A stretch of 64,000 nt of DNA from Anoplolepis gracilipes (taxonomy: Eukaryota; Arthropoda; Insecta; Hymenoptera; Formicidae), in the NCBI RefSeq assembly GCF_047496725.1, contig NC_132979.1:7580501-7644500 (forward strand), written 5' to 3'. Position 1 is the stretch's first letter. Every line of letters begins with the position of its first letter. Under the pieces are notes generated by a model. That model worked only from the letters and a program-made list of their open reading frames with translations, made no database searches and was not told the DNA's origin. Both the position numbers and the translations under genes were made by a program. Shown in pieces: positions 1 through 13,193 of this stretch.

Positions 1-571
1 AAGATAACTTTACGCTTCCGTTTTCAACGACGTGACAATTTTAACAGACGTATAATTTTCCCTTTCTTTTTTTTTTTTTTTTTTTTTTTCTTTCAATTTT
101 TACAAGTCACGCGACCCCCCTATTATAAAATACCGAGACTTCCGTCAATTTTATCGAAGCTCAGATAAGCGTTAGATAAGCATTAGGGAGACGGAAGACG
201 GATCGATGACGGCGGCACGAAACTGTTCATTTGGAAGGTCGCTTAACTTGCGAGTGACGTATCGATAATTGGACGGGGAGAAAAGTGACGCGTGTATAGT
301 GCGTGTGGCCCACGCTTACGCACATTCAGCCGTATAATATAATAAAATCGGAGAACCCCGTCTCATTTTTTTTTCTACCCGACGGGGTCGGAAGTATCGA
401 TCGGTCCCCTCCCCTCCCCCCTCCCTCCCCCCCGCCGCTCTCTCGGATCTCGCGCGGGATTGATCCGATCGATAACCGGATATTTGAAAGATCGGGTCGA
501 TCGATAACCGATGCCCCATCTTTTTCTTTCAGGGATTTTCCCGCACTTATATGTATAGAGTGATCGCACAT

Positions 572-578
<7 letters not shown>

Positions 579-612
<34 letters not shown>

Positions 613-640
613 AAGAGAGAGAAAGAGAGAGAGAGAGAAA
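579..640. repeat. (TA)n followed by (GA)n microsatellite
   Basis: TA dinucleotides to 610, then GA-rich sequence to about 640. Confidence 0.95.
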
Positions 641-1373
641 GTGGCTCTAGAATTTTTTTCCAAATACTTTTAAGGGAATCGAGAGGCAGAGGCACATGGG
701 ATGAGAATCGTTGAACGCACGATTGGTCCAGCGAGATTGCACCTCTTTCCTAAATGAACTGTGCGTGCCTCGGATTGCGTGAATCTCTCTCTCTCTCTCT
801 TTCTGTCTTTCTCGTTCATCAGCCTTTTTTTTCGGGAACAGATGCCGCCGGATTTTCTAGATCGTATGGCTGATAAGGTAATAAAGGCGAATGGAAAACA
901 ACCTCCATGCCCAGCGGTCTGCGTGAGACCGCTGAATTTTATAATTAGCCGGCTGGTAGGATTTCCGGCTTTTGCATCATAACGTTTGAAAACTAATCTC
1001 GAATCTTTGTGTGTCTATATAATTAATTTTATGATTTGAAAATATAAATTCACAGGCTAAATGTATATATACATATTGCACTCTCTGATTAAAACGTTAT
1101 CTTATCAAGGTTTCTTCTTTCGCCCGGAAATTTTGTAATATCCGCAGGAATTTATACTCTGTGTATAGCGGCGTTTTAATCTGCTGGCATGACCATGTCA
1201 GGCTCCACGTGTATCATCCGACACGTCATTGTGCTGTTGTGAGGTTACAGTATTGACAAGCAATTACGTGGGCGTTTAACGTGGCTAACAGATTCTTCAG
1301 GCATTCTTCGGGGAAGAATATATTTTGTATGGGGAAAAAGAACCTCATACATTAAATATTAAAAATTCTTATT

Positions 1374-1379
<6 letters not shown>

Positions 1380-1423
<44 letters not shown>
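1380..1423. repeat. (TA)n microsatellite
   Basis: About 22 uninterrupted TA units. Confidence 0.95.
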
Positions 1424-1424
<1 letters not shown>

Positions 1425-4016
1425 CTATATAGAACTATACAATAAAATTAACAAAAAAATATATTCCCACGGGACAAAAGAAAAATTGAATAATACATAC
1501 ATGTCCGTTAATATTGATCGACAAAGAATCTCGGTATAAAATCGACATACATTTTATATGGGATATTCTCAGATATACCAGCAGAATTTGGAGTCGATCG
1601 AAATTCGATTTTCTTTGACAAATCTCGTTCCCATCGTGTAGCAATTTTTATAATTATCACGTGTAGCATTAATACATCAATTCTCCGAATATAATCATAT
1701 TGGAGATTTCATATTAGCTTTATAATCATAAAGCTATCTGAAATTAAGATTCAACATAGCGGCATGTTATACACATACAGGAAATAAAAAATAGTCACTA
1801 TTAAAACCACAGTCTTAAAGAATCATAATATTAATGTATTATTATCTATTTTGTTATCTTTAAAATATCTGTTGCATTATCATTATTGTATTATTTTAAT
1901 TAATTGTAAATAATTTCAATTTACTATTTTTAAAATCATTTTTTAATTAATTAATTAATTATTTAATTTTTCAAGTTATCAAATCTTAATACTTATTTTT
2001 TATTTCAACTATATACGTAAAAGTATCTCAATTTGTCCGCAGATTATGGACGAAATATATTTAAACGCGCGCAAATTGTACGGTACTGGTTGACGCTTTT
2101 GTGAAATTCGCTTGATCCGCGGGATATCGCTGACAATATGGCTGGTAATCAACTACTCGTTTGTCTCGTGTCAGACGATAATAAATGCTTCTCTCTATCT
2201 CCCCCTGCCCCGCACCCCCACCCCCTCGTACAGTGCTCGTTCCTTCCCTGGGTGGTCGCCGCGCAAACTTTTGTCGGACGATAAATACCCAAGCCACCGT
2301 AAACATGCAAATGAAAAGATTCGCGCCGGCTTTCGGCTAGATCCCGCGTTAGGCTGCGACTAATGGGTCCCCACTTCGTCATCCGTATGAATTTATATCT
2401 GCCTCGGGAATGTAAGCCGGCTGATACCTTCCGCTATTGTGTGCATAGCCGAGTGCAAGCTCGACGACCACGACGACCACGACGATGGTTTAAGCGGTGC
2501 GCAAAGTTTGCTCCTCTCCCCGGGAGAAATAAAACCTTACGGACCCTTAATGTCTCGCGAAACTTTGTAAAAATTCTATTTATGGGCCCCATAGATGCTG
2601 TTTAAAATTTCATCGCGACATCCCTATCAAAAAGATATCCTCCGTACCGTAACGAGAGATTTGTGGAGATTTCGCGACGAACAACATGTGTCGCTCCATT
2701 TTTATTTTTAAAAAGGATTATATATATTTATATCGTCTCGCTTCTCAATAATTTACTCCGCTTTTAGGTTCGACGAGCCATAAAGTCTTATTATTTTATA
2801 TACATATTGCGTTATATTTAGTTTTTTTTTTTTTTCTAATTGATAAGATTTCTAAAAATAAAATGATTACTCTTTTTATAGATTTAAATAATTAATTTTA
2901 TTGTAATGCGAATCTACGATTTCAATAAAAGCTAAATGATGGATACGAATTGTTACGGAGTGAAACCGTGTAAAATTAAAGACTAAAAGTTCCTCTATAG
3001 AAAATATTGTGTGGGAAAATGTATGCAAAATATCATAGAGAAAAGCAGAGAGAGAACAATTGACCAGAACCGTATAATGTGAAGCGAAAGAATTTAAAGA
3101 TGCGAGTTCTCTCTTTCCATGCATATTAGAGTGACACGAATACACTACTCGTTAGAGAATAGAACGCTCGTAATTTACGTCGAATCATCTCGATTCGATT
3201 TATCGTCCGATAAGGTTTCTCCCCGAGAACTATGAAACCGTAGCATTGTTCGACTATTGGTGTTTCTTTGGAATGCTTCCTTTTGAGATGCATAAAGTGC
3301 ATTATCGAGACGGACGAGTATCTAGATTGTTTCCTTCTGTGTGTTTCGTTTCAATTTATATTTTACGGACAAAATACAAAATAATGTCACGCGAATTTCC
3401 ATAGTTTTATAATCAAAGATTCTAATATCGAAATTGTGTCTTCGAAGAATACAACGGTATTAAATTTATATGCCGTCGCATAAATATATCCTACATTTAT
3501 GAGAAATATCATTGTAAAATTGTTCTTATTTATCAACGACAAACGTTTTAATAATCAGGGCTGAAAATCAATTAGGAATGAAGATAAATTATTTAAAATG
3601 AATCGAAAAGTGAGATATTCATATCAGTCGTTAATAATGTTTTCTCGTTTATGTGTGCGCGTCCACACACCATCTAAATTTGTTTTTTTATTTTTGTTTA
3701 TAATTTAATGTTCTTTTATTTTTAATTATTTAGAGGTTTTCACCTCTAAACGTCTTGCTATGCGTGGCAGTGAACTATCCAATAATATAGACTTCTTTAG
3801 CCCATGTTTAAACTCATTCAAATAATCTCTTGTTAAGCTGTTATCCTAATTAGCTTATTTTCTTTTCTTTTTGTTTTTATTTTTTTCTTCTTTTGTTTAT
3901 ATTTTTACTTTTTGTTCTGTCTTTGATGTATTACATACTATTGTATACCAAAGGGACTTGCTTCCCGTTTAACAAAAAAAAAAAATAACAAATAAAAAAA
4001 TAAAATATTTATTATA

Positions 4017-4760
4017 GGGTAAATGTGCCAATTATACTGTGGGTCAACTAGTTACTGTGCCCTTAATTTATTTTTCTGCATAATAAAATTTAAAATTTAT
4101 GTATAACATATTTATATTTTTTAAATACCTAATATAATAAAAATAATAATTAAAATTTTTTATACCCGACGTAGCTTGTTAATCTTGTTCAAAAGCTTAA
4201 GAAACAGCGAATATTTGCACGACGATATGTAATAGATTAACACGCGTCACAATGTAAAAAAGTATAAATACTACTACATTATTAAAACCTATACAGATTA
4301 TGAATAAATAGCAGTTTAATTAATTTTTGAAATATATATATGGCTTTATTTTTAATGAATCTAATAATTGGTAAGAATTCCGTACTTGTTTCTATTACTG
4401 CGTGTCTAGTAATTGAACAAGTTTTTTGTCGATGTGGCAGTTACTGTGCTCTCTCGCAGTACGATTGTTCACAGTATTTGAAGCACCGTATTTGGGAAGA
4501 GGGCACAGTATATGAGACACAGTAATTCATTTTTGCGATTTTTAAATGTCTAGTAACTGACTTAAATCTTTTTTAATTTATTTTAATTATTTTTCAGTTT
4601 TTCTTTATATTTTACAAAAAAATTTATATAATATTAAAAAACCGTTGACTTATGAATTTAATATACTTTGAGAAGAAAAAAGAAATTAGGAAAACTCTTT
4701 AAATTAATAAAAATCATGGGAGCGTTAGCTTAAGGGCCACAGTAATTGGCACGCTTACTC
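4017..4760. mobile_element. Non-autonomous DNA transposon (MITE) with TA target duplication
   Basis: Left end GGGTAAATGTGCCAATTATA and the reverse complement of the right end GAGTAAGCGTGCCAATTACT form imperfect terminal inverted repeats, each followed further in by a CTGTGG...CCCTTA block. TA flanks both ends (4015-4016 and 4761-4762), as expected for Tc1/mariner-type insertion. The 744-bp interior is AT-rich; the 61-codon frame at 4340-4525 shows no transposase features. The motif (A)TTACTGTG recurs inside. Confidence 0.7.
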
Positions 4761-5810
4761 TATTTATATTATTTTTGTTATTTTTAATTATTAATTGTTT
4801 ATAATTTAATGTCGTTTTATTTTTTAATCATTTATAATTTAAAATTATTATTTGAAATTATCTCGCGCTAAATGCAATCGAAATAAAAGAAAGCGTCTCT
4901 CGTACGTACACTTATTATCGCGATTTTGCGACAAGGATGCTTCAGCGATCGGACAATGATCGAAGGAATCCGCTGCTCGCTTTCTCGGATCGTGAGACCG
5001 CACACCGGACTCCCTGGTTTGTGGAAATCCGTTCCATTCTCCCGAAATGAGCTCGCGTACGATCTCTCGACGCAGCCAATTACTCTCGTTTCAGATTCCG
5101 GATAAATAATGCATCGTTCGATCTGCGGTCCTGCGGATGCTGTGCCCCTGCCGTGAAAAGCGGGAGGAAAAGCTCGACGCGGACGTGTATCATCGAGAAG
5201 TCGAGGGCGGCTACCCTGTATCTTACGCGGGGGAAGAGATTCGCGCGCGCACAGAATGTGCTGCCATTAGAAATAAATGACGCTTTCTGTACGCGATCGC
5301 GGTATCGAAGGGTCCGACAATGCGTTTCGCGTTATTATATTGCTATTATTCTGCCGTTCGATCGCGTTCTCATTTCGCGGCAGCGAAAACACTCGGCTCG
5401 TACCGTTCGTTCTATTAACAGTCTCGATGGGTTTCTTTATACAAAAAAAAAAAAAAAAAAATCTTATTTTGACGATATCTTTAATTTGAAAACGGACATC
5501 TCGAAATGAGATTATATTACGTTAAAGAAAGAAAATTTGCTTCAATGAAGACATTTTGTATAGTTTAATCAAGAAAAAAATATATATTCTTGTTGTTTAA
5601 AAATAATTTTTAGAGCCAAAATAATTATTGCATTCTTGAAACATGGCAATTATAATATTGAAATATGTAAGACTATAATATTGTTGAAATTTAAGATTTT
5701 CAAATTCTTTCGAGAAGATTATAAATTGTTGCGTATGAACACGTTTATATGAGTATATAAATTTTGATTTGATACTTACTTTTAAGCTTTGCACTTCTAC
5801 ATATATAAAT

Positions 5811-6302
5811 AACATAAATTATTTGAATAATTCTTTGAATTTAATTTTAATTTACATTTATTTTATTTTAATTTTCTTATACGTGATATTTTTTTGTATA
5901 AAAATTTATCCTTTATATCGAGAATATATAATTAACATAAATTATTTGAATAATTCTTTGAATTTAATTTTAATTTACATTTATTTTATTTTAATTTTCT
6001 TATACGTGATATTTTTTTGTATAAAAATTTATCCTTTATATCGAGAATATATAATTAACATAAATTATTTGAATAATTCTTTGAATTTAATTTTAATTTA
6101 CATTTATTTTATTTTAATTTTCTTATACGTGATATTTTTTTGTATAAAAATTTATCCTTTATATCGAGAATATATAATTAACATAAATTATTTGAATAAT
6201 TCTTTGAATTTAATTTTAATTTACATTTATTTTATTTTAATTTTCTTATACGTGATATTTTTTTGTATAAAAATTTATATCTTTCATATCGAGAATATAT
6301 AA
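5811..6302. repeat. Tandem array of a 123-bp unit, four copies
   Basis: Units begin at 5811, 5934, 6057 and 6180, exactly 123 bp apart; each starts AACATAAATTATTTGAATAA. The copies are almost identical; the last differs slightly near its end. Because 123 is a multiple of three, one frame stays open through all copies, giving a spurious 177-codon hydrophobic frame. Confidence 0.95.
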
Positions 6303-6560
6303 TTTCGTGTGCGATCGTGGCGCAGTCAGTTGTGTGCAGTTCTGTTCCGAAGAACCAAATCTGATAAGAAACATCAAATTTATTCGATTAGTTCCGGGTA
6401 TGTCAAGAGTCGAACCACACAGAAATCAGTTCACAGTTCTCGGCGGTTTGTCTTCCGAGAAGTGGCGATGGCAAATCACCGAGACTTTCTTGCCAAGAGA
6501 ACCCCGCTAATTTAGGCCATTCAAAACCAGCGTTAAAATTGTAGATCCCATACAACTGCG
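6303..6560. other. Possible retroelement scrap
   Basis: A patch of balanced base composition directly after the 123-bp array, with TGGCGCAGTCAGT at 6319-6331. That string resembles the tRNA primer-binding site of some insect gypsy-type LTR elements, as I recall it. No gag, pol or LTR pair is visible, so this is weak. Confidence 0.2.
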
Positions 6561-9030
6561 GAAGACGTACATCATAGATATATGTAAAAGGGTTAACAAA
6601 GGTTTTCTGAAAAGATAAAAAGAAAACATTAAAAATATATAAAATAAAGAAAACAGGGTTTTACAAACCCTGGAGACCATGAACTATGTGATTGTTGTTT
6701 TTTTTAAACGTATTACTTTTTGATGTACCCGAAACCATTAAAAAAAAGTTTTTTGTTATTTTTATTATTTTATATTGTTTGATATTATTTTGCATTAGTT
6801 TACCTTATTTTCCATTTTTTAATATAATATTATATTTATATTATTTTGTATTATTTTACATTATTTCACATTATTTTATATTAGTTTATAATATTTTACA
6901 ATATTTTATTATATATCATTTTATATTACTTTGCATTAGAAAAAATAGAAATAACAAACCACACACTCTTAATTTTATTTAGTGCCGACTATAACTACAT
7001 AATATAAAAAGTAGATTATTTTATTGCTTTGTGTATAAAATATACTTACCTTTGCTATTCTAAATTTTGTTTTCTTTTTTTTTTCTTCTCTTTCAAATCA
7101 GTCGTTGATAAATAATAGCCCGCAACTTCTCGTCGCGTGTAATATACGCCACTATCGAGGAGGGTGGCTTTAAAGTTTTTTGCCCGGCTACGGAAATTCG
7201 CACGCAAGGGGATCGAGTTTCCAAGCTATCTTATCCCTTTACCGTTTCCGTCTCGTCGCAAGAGATCTTCGACGATCGAGTAGCCGTTCTCGCGTGACTC
7301 ACGGAGGGTTGGCGAGGGTGTACAGCCGGGTTCTCGCCCCCTTTGGAAAACAGAACGCGCGCGCGCGCGTGTTACTTCGACGCCCGATATTTCGACTCTC
7401 TATCCGCCAACCCCCACGAGAGGGGGATTGCGTGGGATTAGAAATACCCTCACGGCCCCGAGCGGCATGCATTATAGATGCTCGCGCCTTAGATTAGAGG
7501 GGGCGGTGGGTCGGGGCAACGTGGCGCCCGGCAAAAATAGTCCACTCATAAAGGCAATAGCTTTCACGTTCCACGGCTCTGTATTTTAAAGCGAGCCGAT
7601 GCGATGCATGCAATGATGTTTCCGATTTTCATTCGCCCGAGACTTACAAAATTATTAAAGGAAGAGAAATATTTAGTATTACATATATATATATATTATA
7701 TTGCCATCGTTTATATGTATTATATCTCGTAACTTGTAAGGAATTTTTTGCGCTAAAAGTGTTTTCTTTTACCCGATCGATTATTTTATTGACACCTTCG
7801 TATTATCTCTTAAGACGTAAGCTACTTAAGATAAGAGAATTAAATATTTTACCGATGAGTGGAGGTACCTAATTACAGAGATTATCAGGCATTTAATATC
7901 ATTTGTTTTGTATGCTGTAAAATTATATATTGTCGATATGAAATTTTTAACATGTGTGATTCAATAACAAAAACATTTTCAAGATATCTAATTCTGACAT
8001 CGTTATTAGATAAATAAAAATAATAGCTAAATTTTTTTAATTAGCTAAGTAATTAATTAAAAATGCTATGATCGTTACAATCTGCTGGTAAGTTTCGCGT
8101 ATTTCCAGATTATGCAAACAATTATTATAAGAATATTATATCACGTTCATTCCTCTAAATATATTATTGTTTATCACGCGCATGTCAAAAATCTGTTTCA
8201 TCAGCGTTCATTAGTGCTATCGTGTAACGAGCTAAATTTTCTATCTATATTATAATATAACCGCAAAGAGATTAGAGAGGAACTACAGTTAGCTGCACAG
8301 GCTTTTGATGCAATTGACCCTGAGGCATTACTGTTACGCGAACGGTTGTATACCTCCGTGGTGCATTACCTGCATGTTTATAGTTGGCGTTTCAATGACC
8401 GAGTATTCGAGTCTGAAATTCCGCACTGGAAATTCTCGTCAAAATATCTTGACCCCTTTTTTTCCTACATTTTATTTTTTATACCTCGACGAATATATTA
8501 TCCGCCCGTAATGGAATTAATAATTAGCGTTTAAGGGAGCATTTTTCTTTTCAATGGCTAAACTAATTTTAAAACACGCTATATAGAATTATTTAGCGAG
8601 TGTATCAAGAGATGACTATTTGCACATCGCGGTTATTAAGACGTTGCAGCCGGAACGACGAATGAACGTACACGTTAATAGCCATCCATTTGCGATGAGC
8701 AATTATAAAGACGTGGCGTCTAACGGGCTACGGAAGGAAGAATAAGGAAAAAAAAAAAAGAACAAAGGAAGAGGCTCGTTAAACACTTTGAGTCCATATC
8801 GTCTCTATATGGCGTGCGTATAGAGCGTGAAATACTAACAAGCGGTCATCATCAAACAATAGAAACTGGAACGAAGAGAGAACACGGGCGATACTAACAT
8901 TAGCGATCAAAACCTCTCTTTTAACTGTCTTAATATCACAAAGTATCACAATAAACTGATCGATCAAATATTTCATGTTTGATGGGAGAGCTCGTCTATT
9001 ACAATATAATAAAATAATTGTCTTTATATT
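6561..9030. other. Intergenic, no supported gene
   Basis: Contains a degenerate TTATTTTACATTA-type repeat at about 6755-6940 and a GC-rich patch at about 7170-7520. No coding signal. Confidence 0.6.
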
Positions 9031-9427
9031 ATCAAAAAATAATTATGCTTTCATATTATATGTATTTTTTAAATAATCATTGATGAAAAATCATGTTACT
9101 TCTTTTGCATAGAAAATCGTAATAATCTTGCAAATGTCAATGGATTTAAATTGCTATTTTCTCTCTAAATAATAAAAACCAATCATGGGAGAGAAATATT
9201 GCTGTTTTTAAATTAGAATTTTATTTATTATCAAAAAATAATTATGCTTTTATATTATATGTATTTTTTAAATAATCATTGATGAAAAATCATGTTACTT
9301 CTTTTGCATATAAAATCGTAATAATCTTGCAAATATCAATGGATTTAAATTGCTATTTTCTCTGTAAATAATAAAAACCCAATCATGGGGGAGAAATATT
9401 GCTGTTTTTAAATTAGAATTTTATTTC
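9031..9427. repeat. Direct tandem duplication, 199-bp unit
   Basis: The segment from 9031 recurs from 9230 with a handful of mismatches (for example GCTTTCATA against GCTTTTATA). Both copies contain AATCATGG and end with AAATTAGAATTTTATTT. Non-coding, AT-rich. Confidence 0.9.
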
Positions 9428-12150
9428 AATATAATCAGAAACTAATTAGGGTACTAATTTGATTATTATGTTAAAGGCGTTGTAATATAAATTTGCCGCT
9501 CGCGATCTGAAATGTAATATGATGATGCATATTTAAGAATGCAAGGGTGTAAGGAGGGAATTTTATGTTAACAGAAATAGAGGACGAGAAGCCGCGGCGC
9601 GCGATAAGTTCCACTGTCATTAAAAATTCTAACCGCGACGAACAGAAATTCTCATTTCGCGCAACGATAAGGCGGGAGCGACTTTCTAAATCCCGCGTCC
9701 TGTCCCCCGCCCTGGCCCGACCGCTGATAATAACAATAATGGATGCCCTCATCTGCAATTACAATATAGCAGTTAGCGGGCAATAAATCACGCGAAGCGA
9801 AGAGTGCCCGCCCGCGCGATGAAATCTTTCTTTCCGCACATCGCGCGAGATAAGGGAAAACTTCTTTCCCATCCCGTCCAATTCCGGGGCACGTCCTCCT
9901 ATTCCGGAAGTTAACGCGGGGGAGAGAGAGGTTGCGCAATCCGGGGATCGGTTCTATTTAATTAGCGGCGAAAAGAATCCCCGTCGCAGATGACAATTCA
10001 TCGCCGAGAGTTAATGCACAAGACGAATCCCGATAATTAGTTTTCATAAGAAGCGGGGCCAGACTTGGTTGGGGGAGCTTGAGTGCGATCCAAGAAGTTA
10101 GGGTCGCCCACGCTTCGCGAAACTTTATTTAGTACTGTTGTTCGATCGCGGTCGCACGGACCCTACTCGGTTGTAATTTGATAAACGAATCGATGCCGGA
10201 TGCCCGGATTATCGGATGTATGTATCAATAGTTACTTCGGTTGCGGTTGCAAACTTGCCGAGAATTCGATTTCGTCGGAGGTCACCGCCTTTGAATTTTT
10301 CATTCGACAAGGTAGGATGCAGTCACGATACAGCGTCGATATTATTTACTCAACAGGTGGATTGTATTTAAATTATTTATATAAAATAGATAATTGTATA
10401 TAAAAAAAACCCACCTCTTAAAATAAGAATCAATTAAGATTAATGGAGATTGATATATGGCTTGTATGATTTATATAAGTACTCAATATCTCTGACGTAA
10501 AACTGATTATTAAATGACTGCTACATCTTTGGAACATTTAGACGTGCTCCTTTGAATTATATATACAACGAATTTCAGATAATTTTTAATGCAAATTGAC
10601 CTAATTTCTTAATAAAGTAACTACACGATTTACATATTCATTGAATACATTTTTTTTTTAAATTTTTACAAGTATATAATTTATCTAAAATCGCACACAC
10701 ATACATACGTATATATATATATTTCCACTTGAAAATGAGAATAATACAATATAATAAGATCGATAATTTAAAAAATCGTTTCTTTGTCCAGGGTACATAA
10801 TATAAAAAGTATCACTTGATTCGAAAATATATTCTGTCTTTGCCACAAGATGGCCGTATCGTTACGTTTCTTCAATGCTTGATGGTAGTGAAACGGGTTG
10901 CTCTTTGACAGGAAATCTGCTGCAGAAGTTGAGCTAATTAATTATTTTGTGCGCTTCTTATAAATTTTTATTGTCATTTTTTTTCTGCGTATACTCTACG
11001 TATTTTTAAATTATCGATAGTAAACAATTCTAAATGACATGATAATATTTAACAACAAGTTACATATTTATTATTATAAAAATATTTTTAATATTTTTGC
11101 GTGATTTGTTCTACCAGTTTTTTGTGTTAATTTATAAGATCTTATATGATTTCAAAAACTAAATGTTCAGATATATTTTCATATCTGTGTATTTAAAGAA
11201 GATTATCCAATTAAATAACACCTAATCCAATACATTGGAAATCGGATTTGCTAGAATTAGTCTGTTAAACTGAGGGAAATAATTCTCTGTGGAAATCGAT
11301 TTATTAAGTCTTTATACAAGAATATCAATTTTTCGTTAAGTAACTGTAGTGTAAAAAAATATTAATTTACATAGCTACGAACGTTAATGGATAACATCAT
11401 ATATTCATTGTAAGCTCGAGTTATTACATAAGACAATAATATATAGGAGCTCCTTTAAGCGTGATTAAAATTTTAATTAACAACAAGAGGGATATTATAT
11501 AATATATTATATAATATTACACGCGATTGTATATATATATAACAAAATATATACTATTTTTCTTCCTAACTATTGCAAACAACATTGCTGCTCGCATATA
11601 GTCGATGATGCGAAAATATTATCCTATTACTAAATATAATGATATGACTGCTACTCCGAGTGTGTGCGAATAATTATATAAGGTATAATAAGTATAGCAC
11701 CTGTGCATTTCAAAAATTACGACTTGAAAATATACCGAATTGACAAACTAAGTAATAAGATTTGACGAGAAGTTTAATGATCTATTTCAAAAGAACGAAA
11801 GAATAAAAAAGTTTCTGTGGAAAAAGAATTGGACGAGAATTTTTAAGCGTATAATTTGACGATATTTCTTCAAGTCGTAATGATCGTATACGTATATTAT
11901 ATATACAAAAGCATCTGTCGTACGTAAAATATATTATATTTGCTATATATTATCCGATCTATATATATGTACGTCACGCATGACATAATCTGACAATGAG
12001 AATCCGCGATTAAGGATAATAGTAATGATTGTGAGAATAAAATGGATGTGTACTATATAATATTTCTAGAGCAGGATAAATATATCTCGATGTGTAAAGA
12101 GAGCTTTATAGTGGAAATTGTTTACGAGACGAAATCGCAGATCGCAATAA
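9428..12150. other. Intergenic, no supported gene
   Basis: GC-richer 9580-10310, then AT-rich. Nothing that reads as a conserved protein or RNA. Confidence 0.6.
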
Positions 12151-12156
12151 TTTATT
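12151..12156 (-). other. Candidate polyadenylation signal of hillarin
   Basis: TTTATT on the plus strand reads AATAAA on the minus strand, about 730 nt past the hillarin stop. It is the first canonical hexamer I noticed downstream. The 3' UTR it would define (12157-12881) is of ordinary composition with no other features. Confidence 0.3.
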
Positions 12157-12881
12157 TGATTGACGTTACGTAAGAAACAAGGATAGAGAAAGATCATTAT
12201 ACGGAAATATCGACTTGACAGCTGATGCAAGCACGATCGTTTTAAGTTCGCGTTCCAGAAATACCGGGTGTTGAGAAAAGTTGGCGCAGATCACCCGAAG
12301 GTGATACCCTTTTCGACTCGGGGTTCTCTTTCGAAAGAAAGACGTCTTCAAGAAGGACACTCTCTGCTGCGTATAGTTAATTTTACATTAAACGGTTATC
12401 TCCAGGTCGTAAGCCTATTGTTAGACTCGAGGTAGCGTGTCAGCTCGGAATCGCATGCCGTGTCGTCTTTATCCGCGTGCGACCTAAAAGTAGTCCTTAG
12501 AGACTTAAGGCGTGAAACGTCACTGTGCTTTCACCATTGTCTCTTCGTCTCTGCCCTGCCGTCGCTGCCTTTCTTTTCCCCTTCTCGGTTCACGACACAC
12601 AGCGTCGATAGCTCATCGTTAATGAATGCACTTCCCGAGATGGTCGAGGGTTGTTTTGCAAGGGTGGACGAGCTGTCGATACGACAAAAGCAGCGAGACG
12701 TCTCTCGAAATCGTAAAACTTGTTGACGTCGTCTAGTCGCGCGATGACGTTCACCTTGTCCGGGAATTATTTCAACCAACCCCTGGCTTGGTTCTTGTAA
12801 CGAACATCTAGCGAAGATTTTACAACGGGCGGAAATTTCCGGCCGAAGCCGAGACGACGTTGCACGTTTCGAAATCCACTC

Positions 12882-13193
12882 TCAATTCCTCTTGCTGGAG
12901 TTGATGAGATATTTGCAGCAGTGCGTGAGAAGATGCTTCTCTCCGGTGACGTCATGCTGGGCGACGGGCGAGGCCGTGGATTCCCTGGTGTAGACGTCCA
13001 GGCCGTATTGGCCCTCCTCGGGGAAGCTTATGGAGAAGGTGACCACGTCGTCGTCGGCGATGGAATGCGTCACGTACTTTGACAGACGTTTCTCCTCGAT
13101 GCCGTTCTTGTGTAGGGTCGCCATAAAATCCGTCAACGGCCTCGACATGCGAAATTGAATCTCGAGCTCACGTCCAGCGAACACCAGAGCCTC
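12882..13193 (-). CDS. Hil: Hillarin exon 11 and stop
   Basis: It encodes EALVFAGRELEIQFRMSRPL, a FATL-like repeat, FPEEGQYGLDVYTRE and the terminal EKHLLTHCCKYLINSSKRN, followed by TGA at 12884-12882. The acceptor is ATTTTAG before GAGGCTCTG. Confidence 0.93.
   Translation of the reverse strand, partial: EALVFAGRELEIQFRMSRPLTDFMATLHKNGIEEKRLSKYVTHSIADDDVVTFSISFPEEGQYGLDVYTRESTASPVAQHDVTGEKHLLTHCCKYLINSSKRN

Larger units (their letters stand above)
1..4014. other. Intergenic, AT-rich, no supported gene
   Basis: Short frames only. A GC-richer patch lies at about 2070-2600 with no recognisable protein. At 841-876 an exon-like string occurs (see findings). Confidence 0.6.

Noticed and set aside
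4340..4525. 61-codon frame inside the MITE
   Set aside because: No transposase motif; the frame overlaps internal copies of the element's terminal motif.
5769..6302. 177-codon hydrophobic open frame
   Set aside because: It is produced by the 123-bp AT-rich array whose length is a multiple of three; the residues only mirror base composition.
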